Shown piece after piece: positions 25,401 to 32,651 of a stretch of 64,000 nucleotides of DNA. The DNA comes from Actinospineispora eucalypti (GTDB lineage Bacteria; Actinomycetota; Actinomycetes; Mycobacteriales; Pseudonocardiaceae): contig JACHMT010000007.1 of the NCBI GenBank assembly GCA_014208095.1, positions 186,001 to 250,000 on the forward strand, in the 5' to 3' direction. A model generated the notes under the pieces. That model made no database searches. It saw only the letters and a list, made by a program, of their open reading frames with translations, and was not told where the DNA came from. The position numbers were made by a program, and so were the translations under genes. The first letter of the stretch is position 1. The number at the start of each line of letters is the position of its first letter.

Positions 25401-26590
25401 CCGGGCATGGCCTGGACGGTCACCGGGTAGTGCGTGGCGATCGGCCGTTGCATGCCGGACACCCGCAGCCCGGTGGCCCGGCCCACCTCGTCCAGCGCCG
25501 CCGGGTCGAACGGGAATGACTCGTACACCAGCAGCGAGTCGAAGAGTTCATCGCCGGCGCCGGCCGCCCGCTGGATCGCGGCCAGGCCGGTGTGCTGGTG
25601 GTCCAGCAGCGCGACCTGCTCCCGCTGCACCCGGGTCAGCAGCGCGGCCACCGACTCACCGGGGTCGACCCGGACCCGGGCCGGCAGCGTGTTGATGAAC
25701 AGCCCGACCATCGACTCCACACCGGGCAGCTCGGCCGGCCGGCCGGAGACGGTGATGCCGAAGACCACGTCCAGCCGCCCGGTCAGCCGGGCGGTGAGCA
25801 GTCCCCAGCCGACCTGGAGCACGGTGTTCGGCGTGACGCCGTGCCGGCGGGCCAGCTCGAGCAGCGCCCGGTTCAATGCGGGCTCCAACGACCGGTGCAG
25901 GTCCTCGGGCAGGGTGGGCGCCCCGCCACCAGCCAGGCCGCGGGCCTCGGGCACCAGCCGGGTCGGCTCGTCCAGCCCGGACAACGCCTCGGACCAGGCG
26001 GCCAGTGAGGCTTTCGCGTCCTGCCGGTGCAGCCAGGCCAGGTAGTCCCGGTACGGGCGGGCCGGCGGAAGCGGCTGACCGGCGTAGCCGGCGAGCAGCT
26101 CCCGCAGCAGCAGCGGGGTGGACCAGCCGTCACTGATCACGTGGTGGTTGGTCAGCACGAACCGGTAGCTGCCCTCGGCCAGCTTGATCAGCATGACCCG
26201 CAGCAGCGGCGGGCGTTCCAGGTCGAACCGCCGCCGCCGGTCGGCGGCCAGCGCCTCGGCCGCACGGGCCTGCGCCTGGCCGGCCGACAGGTCGGAGAGG
26301 TCCAGCTCCCGCCACGGCACCTCGACGGTGCGCAGCACCAGGGCCATCGGCTCGCCGAAGTCCCGGGCCACCGCCGTGCGCAGCGCCTGGTGCCGGGCCA
26401 CCAGCCCGTCCACCGCCGCGCGCAGCCGCCCGGTGTCCAGCTCGCCCTCCAGGTCGAGCACCAGCTGCGCGGTGTACACGTCCACCGCGTCCGGGTCGTG
26501 CGCGTCGAAGTCGGCGTGGAACAACAGGCCCTGCTGCAACGGGGTGAGCGGGAGGACCTCCTCGATCCTGGACGTTCCGCCCGCGTTCAC
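19412..26590 (-). CDS. NRPS-B: C-A-T-C-A-T-TE, terminal two modules
   Basis: A 2392-aa synthetase. Order: C (about 10-430, NHHVISDG, with TPLQQGLLFHA as often seen after an epimerase module), A (455-965), T (GGHSLL, Ser about 1036), C (1090-1510; HHIAGDE, Glu in place of the usual Gly), A (1545-2035), T (GGSSLL about 2079), TE (2135-2390, GWSLGG about 2211, HDD near the end). By my alignment to PheA the first pocket code is DVFSIAMVHK, nearest to Thr (DFWNIGMVHK) but not exact; the second is DINYWGGIGK, the code I know for N5-hydroxyornithine. No ornithine monooxygenase is in the window, so the terminal residue may be graminine. The GTG start overlaps the NRPS-A stop (GTGA). The second A domain contains three palindromes (21528-21643) and the first A-T linker a 33-bp duplication. 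Confidence 0.92.
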   Translation of the reverse strand: MNAGGTSRIEEVLPLTPLQQGLLFHADFDAHDPDAVDVYTAQLVLDLEGELDTGRLRAAVDGLVARHQALRTAVARDFGEPMALVLRTVEVPWRELDLSDLSAGQAQARAAEALAADRRRRFDLERPPLLRVMLIKLAEGSYRFVLTNHHVISDGWSTPLLLRELLAGYAGQPLPPARPYRDYLAWLHRQDAKASLAAWSEALSGLDEPTRLVPEARGLAGGGAPTLPEDLHRSLEPALNRALLELARRHGVTPNTVLQVGWGLLTARLTGRLDVVFGITVSGRPAELPGVESMVGLFINTLPARVRVDPGESVAALLTRVQREQVALLDHQHTGLAAIQRAAGAGDELFDSLLVYESFPFDPAALDEVGRATGLRVSGMQRPIATHYPVTVQAMPGPDGLELTLKYRPDVVGAARAGELLDGFVRVLELMAADPEAPAASLDPLPAVVAREPVEFHTADTLASRFASQAARTPDAVAVVAGPDRLSYRELDQRADALARRLADHGVRLGDRVAILLPRTAELVVAILAVVKAGAAYLPLDPEHPAERIRFTLTDAAPAALVTDRPVEGAPAAVLTVAGPAPAAEPSGGEPPGVEPPRAELSGAGLSRAGLPLAEPDDPAYVIYTSGSTGTPKGVAMPHSGVLALLEGAQRHYRFDQRDVWSMFHSAAFDVSVFEMWGCLLHGGRLVVVSREITRSPGEFLDLLARERVTVLSQTPSAFYPLEAADADRQPPADLALRAVIFAGEALEPTRLAGWFARHGDRTPVMVNMYGITETCVHVTYYELPAASAQAPASLVGTELSELRMYLLDGALRPVPDGVTGEIYVGGAQLAHGYLGRPGLTGARFVADPFGPPGARLYRSGDLARRAPDGGLEYLGRSDDQVKIRGYRIELGEVAAVLGRHPDVRRCAVIAGRQTLIGYVVGPDADPAELRAYLAARLPEYMVPSAFVAMDELPLTTNGKLDRRALPAPELAGRSDSRPPETDTERALAKLFAELLELTSIGAESSVSGTSIGAESSVSGTSIGADDSFFALGGHSLLATQLAARVRSALGREVGVRLIYDHPTVAALATALDAGSGPVGGTRAPLVAGPRPERVPLSHAQERLWFLHRFEGAAATYNMPFGLRLTGELDGPALRAALGDVVARQESLRTVVGVHPDGPYQRILEPVTPELPVRPLEPAELATALAEAAGHLFDLANEPPLRVALWRLRPDEHVLSVVLHHIAGDEWSLGVLLRDLATAYRARRGGHEPAFQPLPAQYADYALWQRELLADDGELAHAQTEYWRDALAGIPDELPLPLDRPRPRQPSGHGDAVRDALDPDTEARLRALGEELGASDYVLAQAAVALTLYATGTGTDIPLGAPVAGRTEDALADLVGFLVNTLVIRTDLTGNPTLREVVGRTRDAVLGALEHQDLPFERLVEVLKPTRAPGRHPLFQASVVRQDAPVPPEFAGLEAELLLGSLNAAKFDLSFRFGSRAGVAGLGLELGYRPELFDRETATTLLARLRRVLHTLAEQPDLPLNRLDALTEAERHQLREFGTGPVVEVEAGDTLYGMFAAQVARTPDAPAVLAGDERLSYAELDRRSGALAARLLERGIGPEKLVGVHLDRSAELIVALLAVLRAGAAFVPVEPAWPVARVAQVCGPLDLVLTGTPDNPGLSGVPVEPVSDLYGYSHTNHSRARLSPDNLAYVIYTSGTTGRPKGAMITHRPICARLRWQVGMLEFGPGDASLFKAPLGFDISINEIFLPLVCGASLVVAEPGAERDVPRLVELMREHRVTFAYLVSSALEVMLELPATAELNSLRHLWCGGEALTPELFARVRERLGAVLYHGYGPAEATIGVSHEVYRPGAERGSLSIGKPNRNTRIHVLDQALRPVPVGALGELYVGGLPLARGYLGEPVQTASRFVADPRGTAGERLYRTGDLARWRPDGSLEFAGRADHQVKIRGMRVEPQEIEAVLAEHPAVRSAVVVAVPGPSGADVLAGYALGEGATAEELRGWLRGRLPEHMVPAGIVVLPEFPLTPAGKVDRRALPEPELGAAAPHRAPSTDTEATLCELYAELLDVPSVGADDSFFELGGSSLLATRLVASVEQRLGAAVALRALFDAPTPRLLGRLVDVGDVASLPAGSAFAPLLPLRRTGARPPLYCVHPKLGLSWMYTGLLPHLGAERPVYGLQATDVAAEELDSPRVDYLARSYAERILAHRPEGPYLLLGWSLGGRIAHRVACELRERGHEVPLLALLDARADGALLVAEDPLARSALYHRWLLRAGYDVRGLDPSTVTLATVRRYAAEYGGVFDGLSGAEIDVLVDSLLSITRINHAADPKVFDSETLFFSASDTELGGATALASWRPFLSGRVTEHPVDFRHDDLMAPHSLGRIGPVLAEFLASRGL
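21528..21643. repeat. Three contiguous perfect palindromes inside NRPS-B A2
   Basis: Palindrome 1 (21528-21553) has 12-bp arms GCCAGGTTGTCC around GG. Palindrome 2 (21552-21599) is a 48-bp perfect palindrome with no loop, AT-rich in its core (GATTTGTATGGCTA). Palindrome 3 (21603-21643) has 20-bp arms starting ACCGGTACACC around a single G. Together they encode about 39 residues between core motifs A2 and A3 without breaking the frame. Confidence 0.9.
23521..23593. repeat. 33-bp repeat, two copies plus partial, in NRPS-B A-T linker
   Basis: Two identical 33-bp units (23521-23553, 23554-23586), minus-strand core GAGAGCAGCGTCAGCGGAAC, followed by the start of a third. They encode a tandem ESSVSGTSIGA immediately before the carrier domain. 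The same unit is at 43140-43205 and 36573-36604. Confidence 0.88.
24757..24842. repeat. 15-bp degenerate repeat in NRPS-B A1
   Basis: About six imperfect 15-bp units (pattern GGACAGCTCGGCCCG) encode a Pro/Glu/Gly/Leu-rich insertion between the A2 and A3 motifs of the first adenylation domain, ahead of DDPAYVIYTSG. It looks like slipped-strand expansion in a surface loop. Confidence 0.7.
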
Positions 26591-29500
26591 CGGCCGCCCC
26601 ACTTGGCCTCGAGCGCATCCAGCTGCGCCTGGCTGAGCGACACCAGCGGCATGTCCGACGGGGTGTGCCCGCCGGACCCCGGTCCCTCGGCGTGCCGGGC
26701 CAGCCCGCGCAGCGCGTCCCGCCACCGGTCGGCCAGCCGGGCCACCTCCTCCTCGGTGAACAGTCCCGAGGCGTACATCCAGTGCGCGGTGATCCGGTCG
26801 CCGACGCACAGCACGTTCAGCGCCAGCCCGGCCAGCGCGGGCATCGCCGGGTCGTAGCCGGCGCCGAAGCCGTCCGGCGCCACCGGCCAGTCGTCCCCGG
26901 TGCCGCCGGCGCCGAACCGGCCCAGGTAGTTGAAGCTCAGCTCCGGTTCGGCGAACCGGGCCAGCTGCTCCGCCCCGGCCAGGCGGCGCAGCATGCCGTA
27001 GCCGATGCCCCGGTCCGGCATGCCTCGCAGCTGCTCCTTGACCCGCTTGACCAGCTCGCCCGCCGCCGGGCCGCCGCCGAACGCGTCGGCCAGGTCCACC
27101 CCGGTGACGTCCAGCCGCGCCGGGTACTGGCTGGAGAACCAGCCGACGGTGCGGGACAGGTCCGCGCCGGGCGCGGCGGCTTCCTCCCGCCCGTGCCCTT
27201 CGAGCAGCACCGGGACGCTGGTCAGGTCGTCGCGCCAGCCGGCCAGCGCCAGCCCGAGTGCGGCCAGCAGCACGTCCTCCGGGCCGGCGAAGAAGGCGTT
27301 CGGCACGGTGCTCAGCGCCGACTCGGTCAGCTCGGCGTCCAGCGTCGCGGTGTGGGTGCGCACCGTCGGCCAGGTGTCCACACCCGGGTCGTACGGCCGC
27401 GACCCGACCGCCGGCCGGGGTCCGGACAGCACCCCCCGCCACAGCTCCAGCTCCCCTGCCCGGTCCGCCGCGCGGGCGGCCAGCCCGGCCGCCCAGCCGC
27501 GCAGCGAGGTGCCGACCGGCTCCAACGCCGGGGTTCCGCCGGTGGAAGCCGCCCGGAAGGCGGCCGCGAGGTCACCGGCCAGGATGCGCAGCGAGACCCC
27601 GTCCACCACCAGGTGGTGCACCACCAGCAACAACCGGCCGGCCTCGGCCGTGTCGTCGAACCAGACCACCCGCACCAGCTCGCCGGCGGCGGGGTCGAGC
27701 GAGGCCACGGCCGCCGCGCGCTCCCCGGCCACGGTCTCCGGGTCGGCGCCGGCCACCCGGCGCACCACCGACTCGGGCGCCACCGCGCCGGCCGGCCGGA
27801 TCTCCAGGCGCGGCTCCACTCCGGTCCGCAGCACCGCGCGCAGGGCGGCGTGCCGGTCCAGCACCGCCCGCACCGCCTCGGTCAGCGGCCGCTCGGCCAG
27901 CGCGGGCACCTCCAGCAGCAACCACATGTGGTGGCGTTCGCCCAGCGGGCCGCGCGCGGCGAACGCGCGCTGGATCGGGGACGGCGTCACCTCCCCGACC
28001 TCGTCGGACGCCGCCGGCGCCGGTGCCGCCGCCTCGCCGGCGGGTTCGGGCATCGCGGCGGCCAGCCCCTCGATGGTGCGGTGCTCGAAGACCTCCCGAG
28101 GGGTCAGCTTCAGGCCGGCCTTGCGCGCCTTGCTGACCAGCGAGATGACCAGGATGCTGTCCCCGCCGAGCTCGAAGAAGGAGTCGGTCACGCCGACCTC
28201 CCGGCCGCCCAGCACCTCGCTGAACAGCTCGGCCAGCCGCCGCTCGGCCGGCGTCTCCGGCGCCCGGGACGCCGGCCCGGCTGTGTCACCGTCGGCCGCC
28301 GAGCTGGGCGCCCGACCCCTGCCGGCGCGGCCGGCTGTGTCGCCGTCGGGCGCCGAACTGGGCGCCCGCCCCCTGCCGGCGCGGCCGGCGCGGACGAACT
28401 CCGGCGCGGGCAGTGCCCGCCGGTCCGCCTTGCCGGACGGGGACAGCGGCAGCGCGTCCAGCACCAGCACGGCGGCCGGCACCATGTGCTCGGGCAGCGA
28501 ATCCCCCAGGTAGTCGCGCAGCTCGGCCCCGGTTACCCCTGACTCCGAAAGCACCGCGTACCCGGCCAGGTACACCCCGCCAGGGCCGTCGGTGCGCGCG
28601 GAGACCACAGCCTGGGCCACCGAGGGGTGGCGGGCCAGCGCGGCCTCGATCTCGCCCAGCTCCACCCGGAAGCCGCGGATCTTCACCTGGTCGTCCACCC
28701 GGCCGAGAAACTCCAGTGCGCCGTCCGGCCGGCGGCGCACCCGGTCCCCGGTCCGGTACAACCGGGCACCGGGCGGGCCGAACGGGTCGGCCACGAACCG
28801 GGTCGCGGACAGACCCGGCCGGCCGAGGTAGCCCTGGGCCAGCTGCGTGCCACCGACGTACAGCTCACCGGTCACCCCGATCGGCACCAGCCGCATCCGG
28901 CGGTCCAGCACGTGACAGGTGGTGTTGGCGACCGGATGGCCGACCGGCACCGCGCCCGGCCCCGGTGAGTCGGGCACGTCGTAGAGCAGGCAGCCGACGC
29001 AGGCCTCGGTCGGGCCGTACTCGTTGATCACGTCGGTGTGCCCGGTGGCCGGCGCGCGCCAGTCGGCCAGCGCCTCCCCGTGCAGCGCCTCGCCGGCGAT
29101 CACCAGCGTGCGCGCCGCGTCCGGCGCGAACCGCACCGCGTCCAGCAGCGGCAGGTGGCTGGGCGTGACCTTCAGGAAGGTGGCCTCGCCCACCGCGCCG
29201 GCGATGGCGTCCAGGCTGTCCTCGCACAGCTCCAGCCGCCCCCCGGCCAGCAGGGTGCCCAGCATCGGGGTGACCGTGAAGTCGAAGGAGATGGACGAGT
29301 GCATCAGCGTGTGCCCACCCAGCCCGACGAACCGGCGCAGCGCCCAGTCCAGGTGGTTGGACAGCGCCCGGTGGGCCACCAGCACGCCCTTGGGCACCCC
29401 GGTCGAGCCGGAGGTGTAGATCACGTAAGCCGGGTGGTCCGGGTGCAGCGGCACCGTCCGGTCGGCGTCGGTGAGCGGGCCGTCCGGGTGCCCGGCCAGC

Positions 29501-31368
29501 GCGGCCAGCACCGCCGGGTCGTCCAGCGCCAGCGTCTCGCCGATCCCGTCGGGCAACCACACGGCGCCGTTTCTCGAGGTGTGCAGCACCAGCCGGGCCG
29601 CCGAGTCGGTGAGCATCAGCCGCACCCGGTCCTCCGGGTACTCCGGGTCCACCGGCACGTACGCGGCGCCGGCGGCGAGCACCCCCAGCGCCGCAACCAT
29701 CATCTCCGGCGAGCGGGGCACGGACAGCGCCACCAGGTCACCCGGGCCGATGCCGCGCGCGGCCAGCTCCCGGCCCAGCCGGTTGGCCCGCGCGTGCAGC
29801 TCGGCGTAGGTCAGCGAGCCACCGGACGGGTCGACCACGGCCGGCGCCTCCGGGGCGCGCGCCACGGCGGCCGCGAACAGTTCCGGGAAGGGGCGCTCCT
29901 CGGGCGGCGCCGACGTCTGGTTCAGCTCCCCGAGCAGCCGGTCCCGCTCTCCCTCGGCGAACAGGTCCAGCTCGGCGACGGGGGTGTCGGGGTCGGTCAG
30001 CGCGGCGTGCAGCAACCGGTCCAGGTGGCCCATCAGCAGCCGCACCTGGGCCTCGGCGGCGGCCGCCGACTGCTCGGTCTCCCCGGCCGGGAAGTTGGCT
30101 ACCGCCGTCAGGTCGTCGTGCTCGATCTCGAAGGCCAGGGTCAGGTCGAACCGCGCCTCGCTGCCCGGCACGTTCCGCCGCGTGGCGGTCAGGCCGGCGG
30201 CGGCGAACAGGTCCAGCACCTGGGGGCGCACCGAGAGCACCACGTTGAACAGCCCGGTGTCCGCCCGCTCCCGCTTCGGGTCGGCCACCCGGGCCACGTC
30301 GTCCAGCTCCACGTACTGGTGGCTGTACCCGGCCAGGCAGGTGGCCCGGCTGTCGGCCAGCAGGGCCCGGAAGCTCCGGCCCGGGTCGACCTCGGCCCGC
30401 AGCGCGATGGTGTTGCTCAGGTAGCCGAAGACCTCGCCGCCGCCGGGCAGGTCCCGGTTCACCACCGGCGCACCGATCACGAAGTCGGTGCGGCCGGTGG
30501 ACCGGTAGAACAACGCCGAGACCGCCGCGAACAGCACCATGTAGAGCGAGACGCCCTCCGCGCGGGCCAGCTCGCGGACCCGGCCGCCGATGCCGGGGCG
30601 CAGCGGCACGAACTGGTCCCGGCCGGCACCCCGGCCGCCGGAGAGCCCGGGCAGGGAGACCGGTTCCGGCAACGGGTCCAGCTGGTCGCGCCAGTAGGCC
30701 AGGCCGTCGGCGCGGTCCTGCTCGGTGAGCGCCCGCTCGGCCGCCTCGGCGACGTCGGCGTACTGCCACTCGGCCCGCCCGGGCCGCTGGCCGGCGCCGG
30801 AACGGATCGCCCGGTAGCGCTCCACCAGCTCGCCGAAGAACACCGTGGCGCTGCCGTCGTCCCAGACGATGTGGTGCAGCACCACGACCAAGGTGTTCGA
30901 CGCCGGGCCGGTCTGGATCACCCGCATGCGCACCGGCGAGTCCTTGGCCAGGTCGAACGGCTCCGAGGCCAGGTCCTGGGCGAGTGCCTCCACCCGCGCC
31001 GGATCGGTCACCGAGTAGGTGTCGAACCGGGGCGGCAGCTGGTCGTGCACCACCTGGGTGACCGCGCCGACCGCCTCGCCGGTGTCGTCCGTGTGGTAGG
31101 TCGTGCGCAGGATGTCGTGCGCCCCGACCACCCCGGACAGCGCCTCGCCGAGCGCGTCGGCATCCAGCTCGCCGGCCAGGTCCAGCGCGATGGCCACGTT
31201 GTAGCCGATGGTCATCGGGTCCAGCTGCTGGATCGACCACAGCCGTCGCTGGCCCGGGGAGAGCGGACGGTCGCCGTCCGACGACTCCCGCTCACCCTTC
31301 TGCTCGGCCAATCCGGACTGGTTCAGTTGGCGACGCATCAACGCACGGCGGCCCCCCGCGGTTGCCAT
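26587..31368 (-). CDS. NRPS-A: C-A-T-E, Asn/Asp-type D-residue module
   Basis: A 1593-aa one-module synthetase: C (about 30-450, HHIVWDDG), A (480-985, YTSGSTGVPKG), T (LGGDSIL, Ser about 1069) and E (1125-1560). The epimerase has HHLVVDG, EGHGREE, VGWFSSQYP and FNYLGRF, so it should be active. My reading of the pocket is DFTKVAEVGK, seven of ten identical to the Asn code DLTKLGEVGK; Asp is possible. A SyrP-like hydroxylase in the operon suggests beta-hydroxylation of this residue. The A-T linker contains a 54-bp direct duplication (AGRGRAPSSA repeated). The ATG has GGGAGG 9 bases upstream. The N-terminal helix RRALMRRQLNQSGL resembles that of the stand-alone C protein at 33930. Confidence 0.92.
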   Translation of the reverse strand: MATAGGRRALMRRQLNQSGLAEQKGERESSDGDRPLSPGQRRLWSIQQLDPMTIGYNVAIALDLAGELDADALGEALSGVVGAHDILRTTYHTDDTGEAVGAVTQVVHDQLPPRFDTYSVTDPARVEALAQDLASEPFDLAKDSPVRMRVIQTGPASNTLVVVLHHIVWDDGSATVFFGELVERYRAIRSGAGQRPGRAEWQYADVAEAAERALTEQDRADGLAYWRDQLDPLPEPVSLPGLSGGRGAGRDQFVPLRPGIGGRVRELARAEGVSLYMVLFAAVSALFYRSTGRTDFVIGAPVVNRDLPGGGEVFGYLSNTIALRAEVDPGRSFRALLADSRATCLAGYSHQYVELDDVARVADPKRERADTGLFNVVLSVRPQVLDLFAAAGLTATRRNVPGSEARFDLTLAFEIEHDDLTAVANFPAGETEQSAAAAEAQVRLLMGHLDRLLHAALTDPDTPVAELDLFAEGERDRLLGELNQTSAPPEERPFPELFAAAVARAPEAPAVVDPSGGSLTYAELHARANRLGRELAARGIGPGDLVALSVPRSPEMMVAALGVLAAGAAYVPVDPEYPEDRVRLMLTDSAARLVLHTSRNGAVWLPDGIGETLALDDPAVLAALAGHPDGPLTDADRTVPLHPDHPAYVIYTSGSTGVPKGVLVAHRALSNHLDWALRRFVGLGGHTLMHSSISFDFTVTPMLGTLLAGGRLELCEDSLDAIAGAVGEATFLKVTPSHLPLLDAVRFAPDAARTLVIAGEALHGEALADWRAPATGHTDVINEYGPTEACVGCLLYDVPDSPGPGAVPVGHPVANTTCHVLDRRMRLVPIGVTGELYVGGTQLAQGYLGRPGLSATRFVADPFGPPGARLYRTGDRVRRRPDGALEFLGRVDDQVKIRGFRVELGEIEAALARHPSVAQAVVSARTDGPGGVYLAGYAVLSESGVTGAELRDYLGDSLPEHMVPAAVLVLDALPLSPSGKADRRALPAPEFVRAGRAGRGRAPSSAPDGDTAGRAGRGRAPSSAADGDTAGPASRAPETPAERRLAELFSEVLGGREVGVTDSFFELGGDSILVISLVSKARKAGLKLTPREVFEHRTIEGLAAAMPEPAGEAAAPAPAASDEVGEVTPSPIQRAFAARGPLGERHHMWLLLEVPALAERPLTEAVRAVLDRHAALRAVLRTGVEPRLEIRPAGAVAPESVVRRVAGADPETVAGERAAAVASLDPAAGELVRVVWFDDTAEAGRLLLVVHHLVVDGVSLRILAGDLAAAFRAASTGGTPALEPVGTSLRGWAAGLAARAADRAGELELWRGVLSGPRPAVGSRPYDPGVDTWPTVRTHTATLDAELTESALSTVPNAFFAGPEDVLLAALGLALAGWRDDLTSVPVLLEGHGREEAAAPGADLSRTVGWFSSQYPARLDVTGVDLADAFGGGPAAGELVKRVKEQLRGMPDRGIGYGMLRRLAGAEQLARFAEPELSFNYLGRFGAGGTGDDWPVAPDGFGAGYDPAMPALAGLALNVLCVGDRITAHWMYASGLFTEEEVARLADRWRDALRGLARHAEGPGSGGHTPSDMPLVSLSQAQLDALEAKWGGR
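28275..28388. repeat. 54-bp direct duplication in NRPS-A A-T linker
   Basis: Two adjacent 54-bp copies, differing at a handful of bases, encode AGRGRAPSSAxDGDTAG twice just upstream of the carrier domain. The copies are recent and in frame. Confidence 0.75.
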
Positions 31369-31397
31369 GTTTTGTAATCCTCCCGTGTCGCGAGCGT

Positions 31398-31416
31398 CTC
31401 TACTTGCCTAAGCGAA
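31398..31416 (-). promoter_or_regulatory. Weak candidate iron box before NRPS-A
   Basis: CTACTTGCCTAAGCGAATT contains the core GCCTAA but matches only about 11 of 19 iron-box positions. It lies 30 bp upstream of NRPS-A, between it and the permease genes. It may be chance. Confidence 0.25.
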
Positions 31417-31424
31417 TTTCACTT

Positions 31425-32639
31425 TCAGTAACGGAGTGCGTCGATCGGGTGCATCTTTGCCGCCCGGTACGCCGGGTACACCCCGGCCAGCAGCCCCACC
31501 ACGAGGCTGATCCCGAACGCGATCCCCGCAATCAACGGCGACACCTGGGGCACCCCGAATTCCGGCCACCACCTCGGCACCGCTTCCCGGCCCGCATAGG
31601 CCAGCCCGATACCGATCCCGATGCCGAGCAGGCCGCCAATGCCGGCGAGCACCATCGCCTCGATCAGGAACTGCTTCATCACGGCGCCGCTACGGGCCCC
31701 GATGGCCTTTCGGATACCGATCTCGGCGGTCCGCTCCGAAACGGTCACCAGCATCATGTTCGCCAGCCCGAGCGCGCCGATGAAAAGCGCCACCGAAGCG
31801 ACCGCGAGGGAGAAGATGGTGAAGTAGCGCAGGAACTTGTCGATCTGCTCCAGCTGGGCGGCGGGAGTGGACAGCGTGTAGTCCCGCTGGCCGGGATCGG
31901 TGATTTTGTGCCGCTGGTCGAGGATTCGCTGGATGTCCGCGATCGCGGCCGGCACGGCGTCGATACTTTTGGCGATCACGCCGAGGCCGTTCAGCCAGTT
32001 GCCGCCGGCAAACAGCAGCCGCGACGTGCTGATGGGCGTCAGCACGAACGCGTCCTGGGTCCCGCCGACCTCGGCCATCACGCCGATGACCTTCACCTGG
32101 ACCCGGCCGACGCGCACGTCGGAACCCACGGCGGCCTGTAGGTTCCCGTCGAAGAGGTTGTCCACGATCCGCTTGCCGATCAGGACGACCCGGGCCCGGT
32201 CCGCGCCGTCCTCGGCGGTGATGTTCCGGCCGGCCAGCAGGTGGCGGTCGCGGGTGCGCAGATAGCCCTCGGAGGTCCCGCCGATGTTCACCGCGTACTC
32301 GCGCTCGTTGTAGCGCATCACCGCGATACCCGAGCGCAGGGGAATCACCTCGGAGAAGTTGCTGGACGCCTTCGGGTCGGCCAGGGCCTGGTAGTCCTCC
32401 TCGGTGAGCGGCTCGGTGGGCGTGGCGTCACCCGCCGAGGCCGAGGTCTTGGAGATGATCACCGAGGTGTTGAGCGGGGCGAACGTGTCGGTGAACTTCT
32501 GCCGCGCGCCGGCGCCGAACGCCGACAGCAGCACGACCGCCGTGATGCCCATGACGATGCCGAAGATGGTCAGCGCCGTGCGCATCTTGGCGGTGCGCAT
32601 GCTGTGGAACGCGATGATGAGCGCTTCCCTGAAGTACAT
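31425..32639 (-). CDS. MacB-like FtsX permease 1
   Basis: A 404-aa permease with an N-terminal helix after MRTAKMRTALTIFGIVMGI, a roughly 230-residue extracytoplasmic MacB_PCD-type domain and a C-terminal three-helix FtsX region (ERTAEIGIRKAIGARSGAVMKQFLIEA, then PIDALRY). MacB-type systems export or extract substrates at the outer face using a separate ATPase; no such ATPase gene is in this operon. GGAGG precedes the ATG and the gene follows its paralogue by 12 bp. Embedded between synthetase genes under iron control, it most likely takes part in siderophore export. It shares about half its residues with permease 2. Confidence 0.85.
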   Translation of the reverse strand: MYFREALIIAFHSMRTAKMRTALTIFGIVMGITAVVLLSAFGAGARQKFTDTFAPLNTSVIISKTSASAGDATPTEPLTEEDYQALADPKASSNFSEVIPLRSGIAVMRYNEREYAVNIGGTSEGYLRTRDRHLLAGRNITAEDGADRARVVLIGKRIVDNLFDGNLQAAVGSDVRVGRVQVKVIGVMAEVGGTQDAFVLTPISTSRLLFAGGNWLNGLGVIAKSIDAVPAAIADIQRILDQRHKITDPGQRDYTLSTPAAQLEQIDKFLRYFTIFSLAVASVALFIGALGLANMMLVTVSERTAEIGIRKAIGARSGAVMKQFLIEAMVLAGIGGLLGIGIGIGLAYAGREAVPRWWPEFGVPQVSPLIAGIAFGISLVVGLLAGVYPAYRAAKMHPIDALRY

Positions 32640-32651
32640 CGGGTCCTCCGG

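Noticed and set aside
21560..25519. Long open frame antisense to NRPS-B
   Set aside because: It is composed of His/Arg/Gln/Gly-rich low-complexity sequence expected from the complementary strand of high-GC coding DNA and has no family resemblance.
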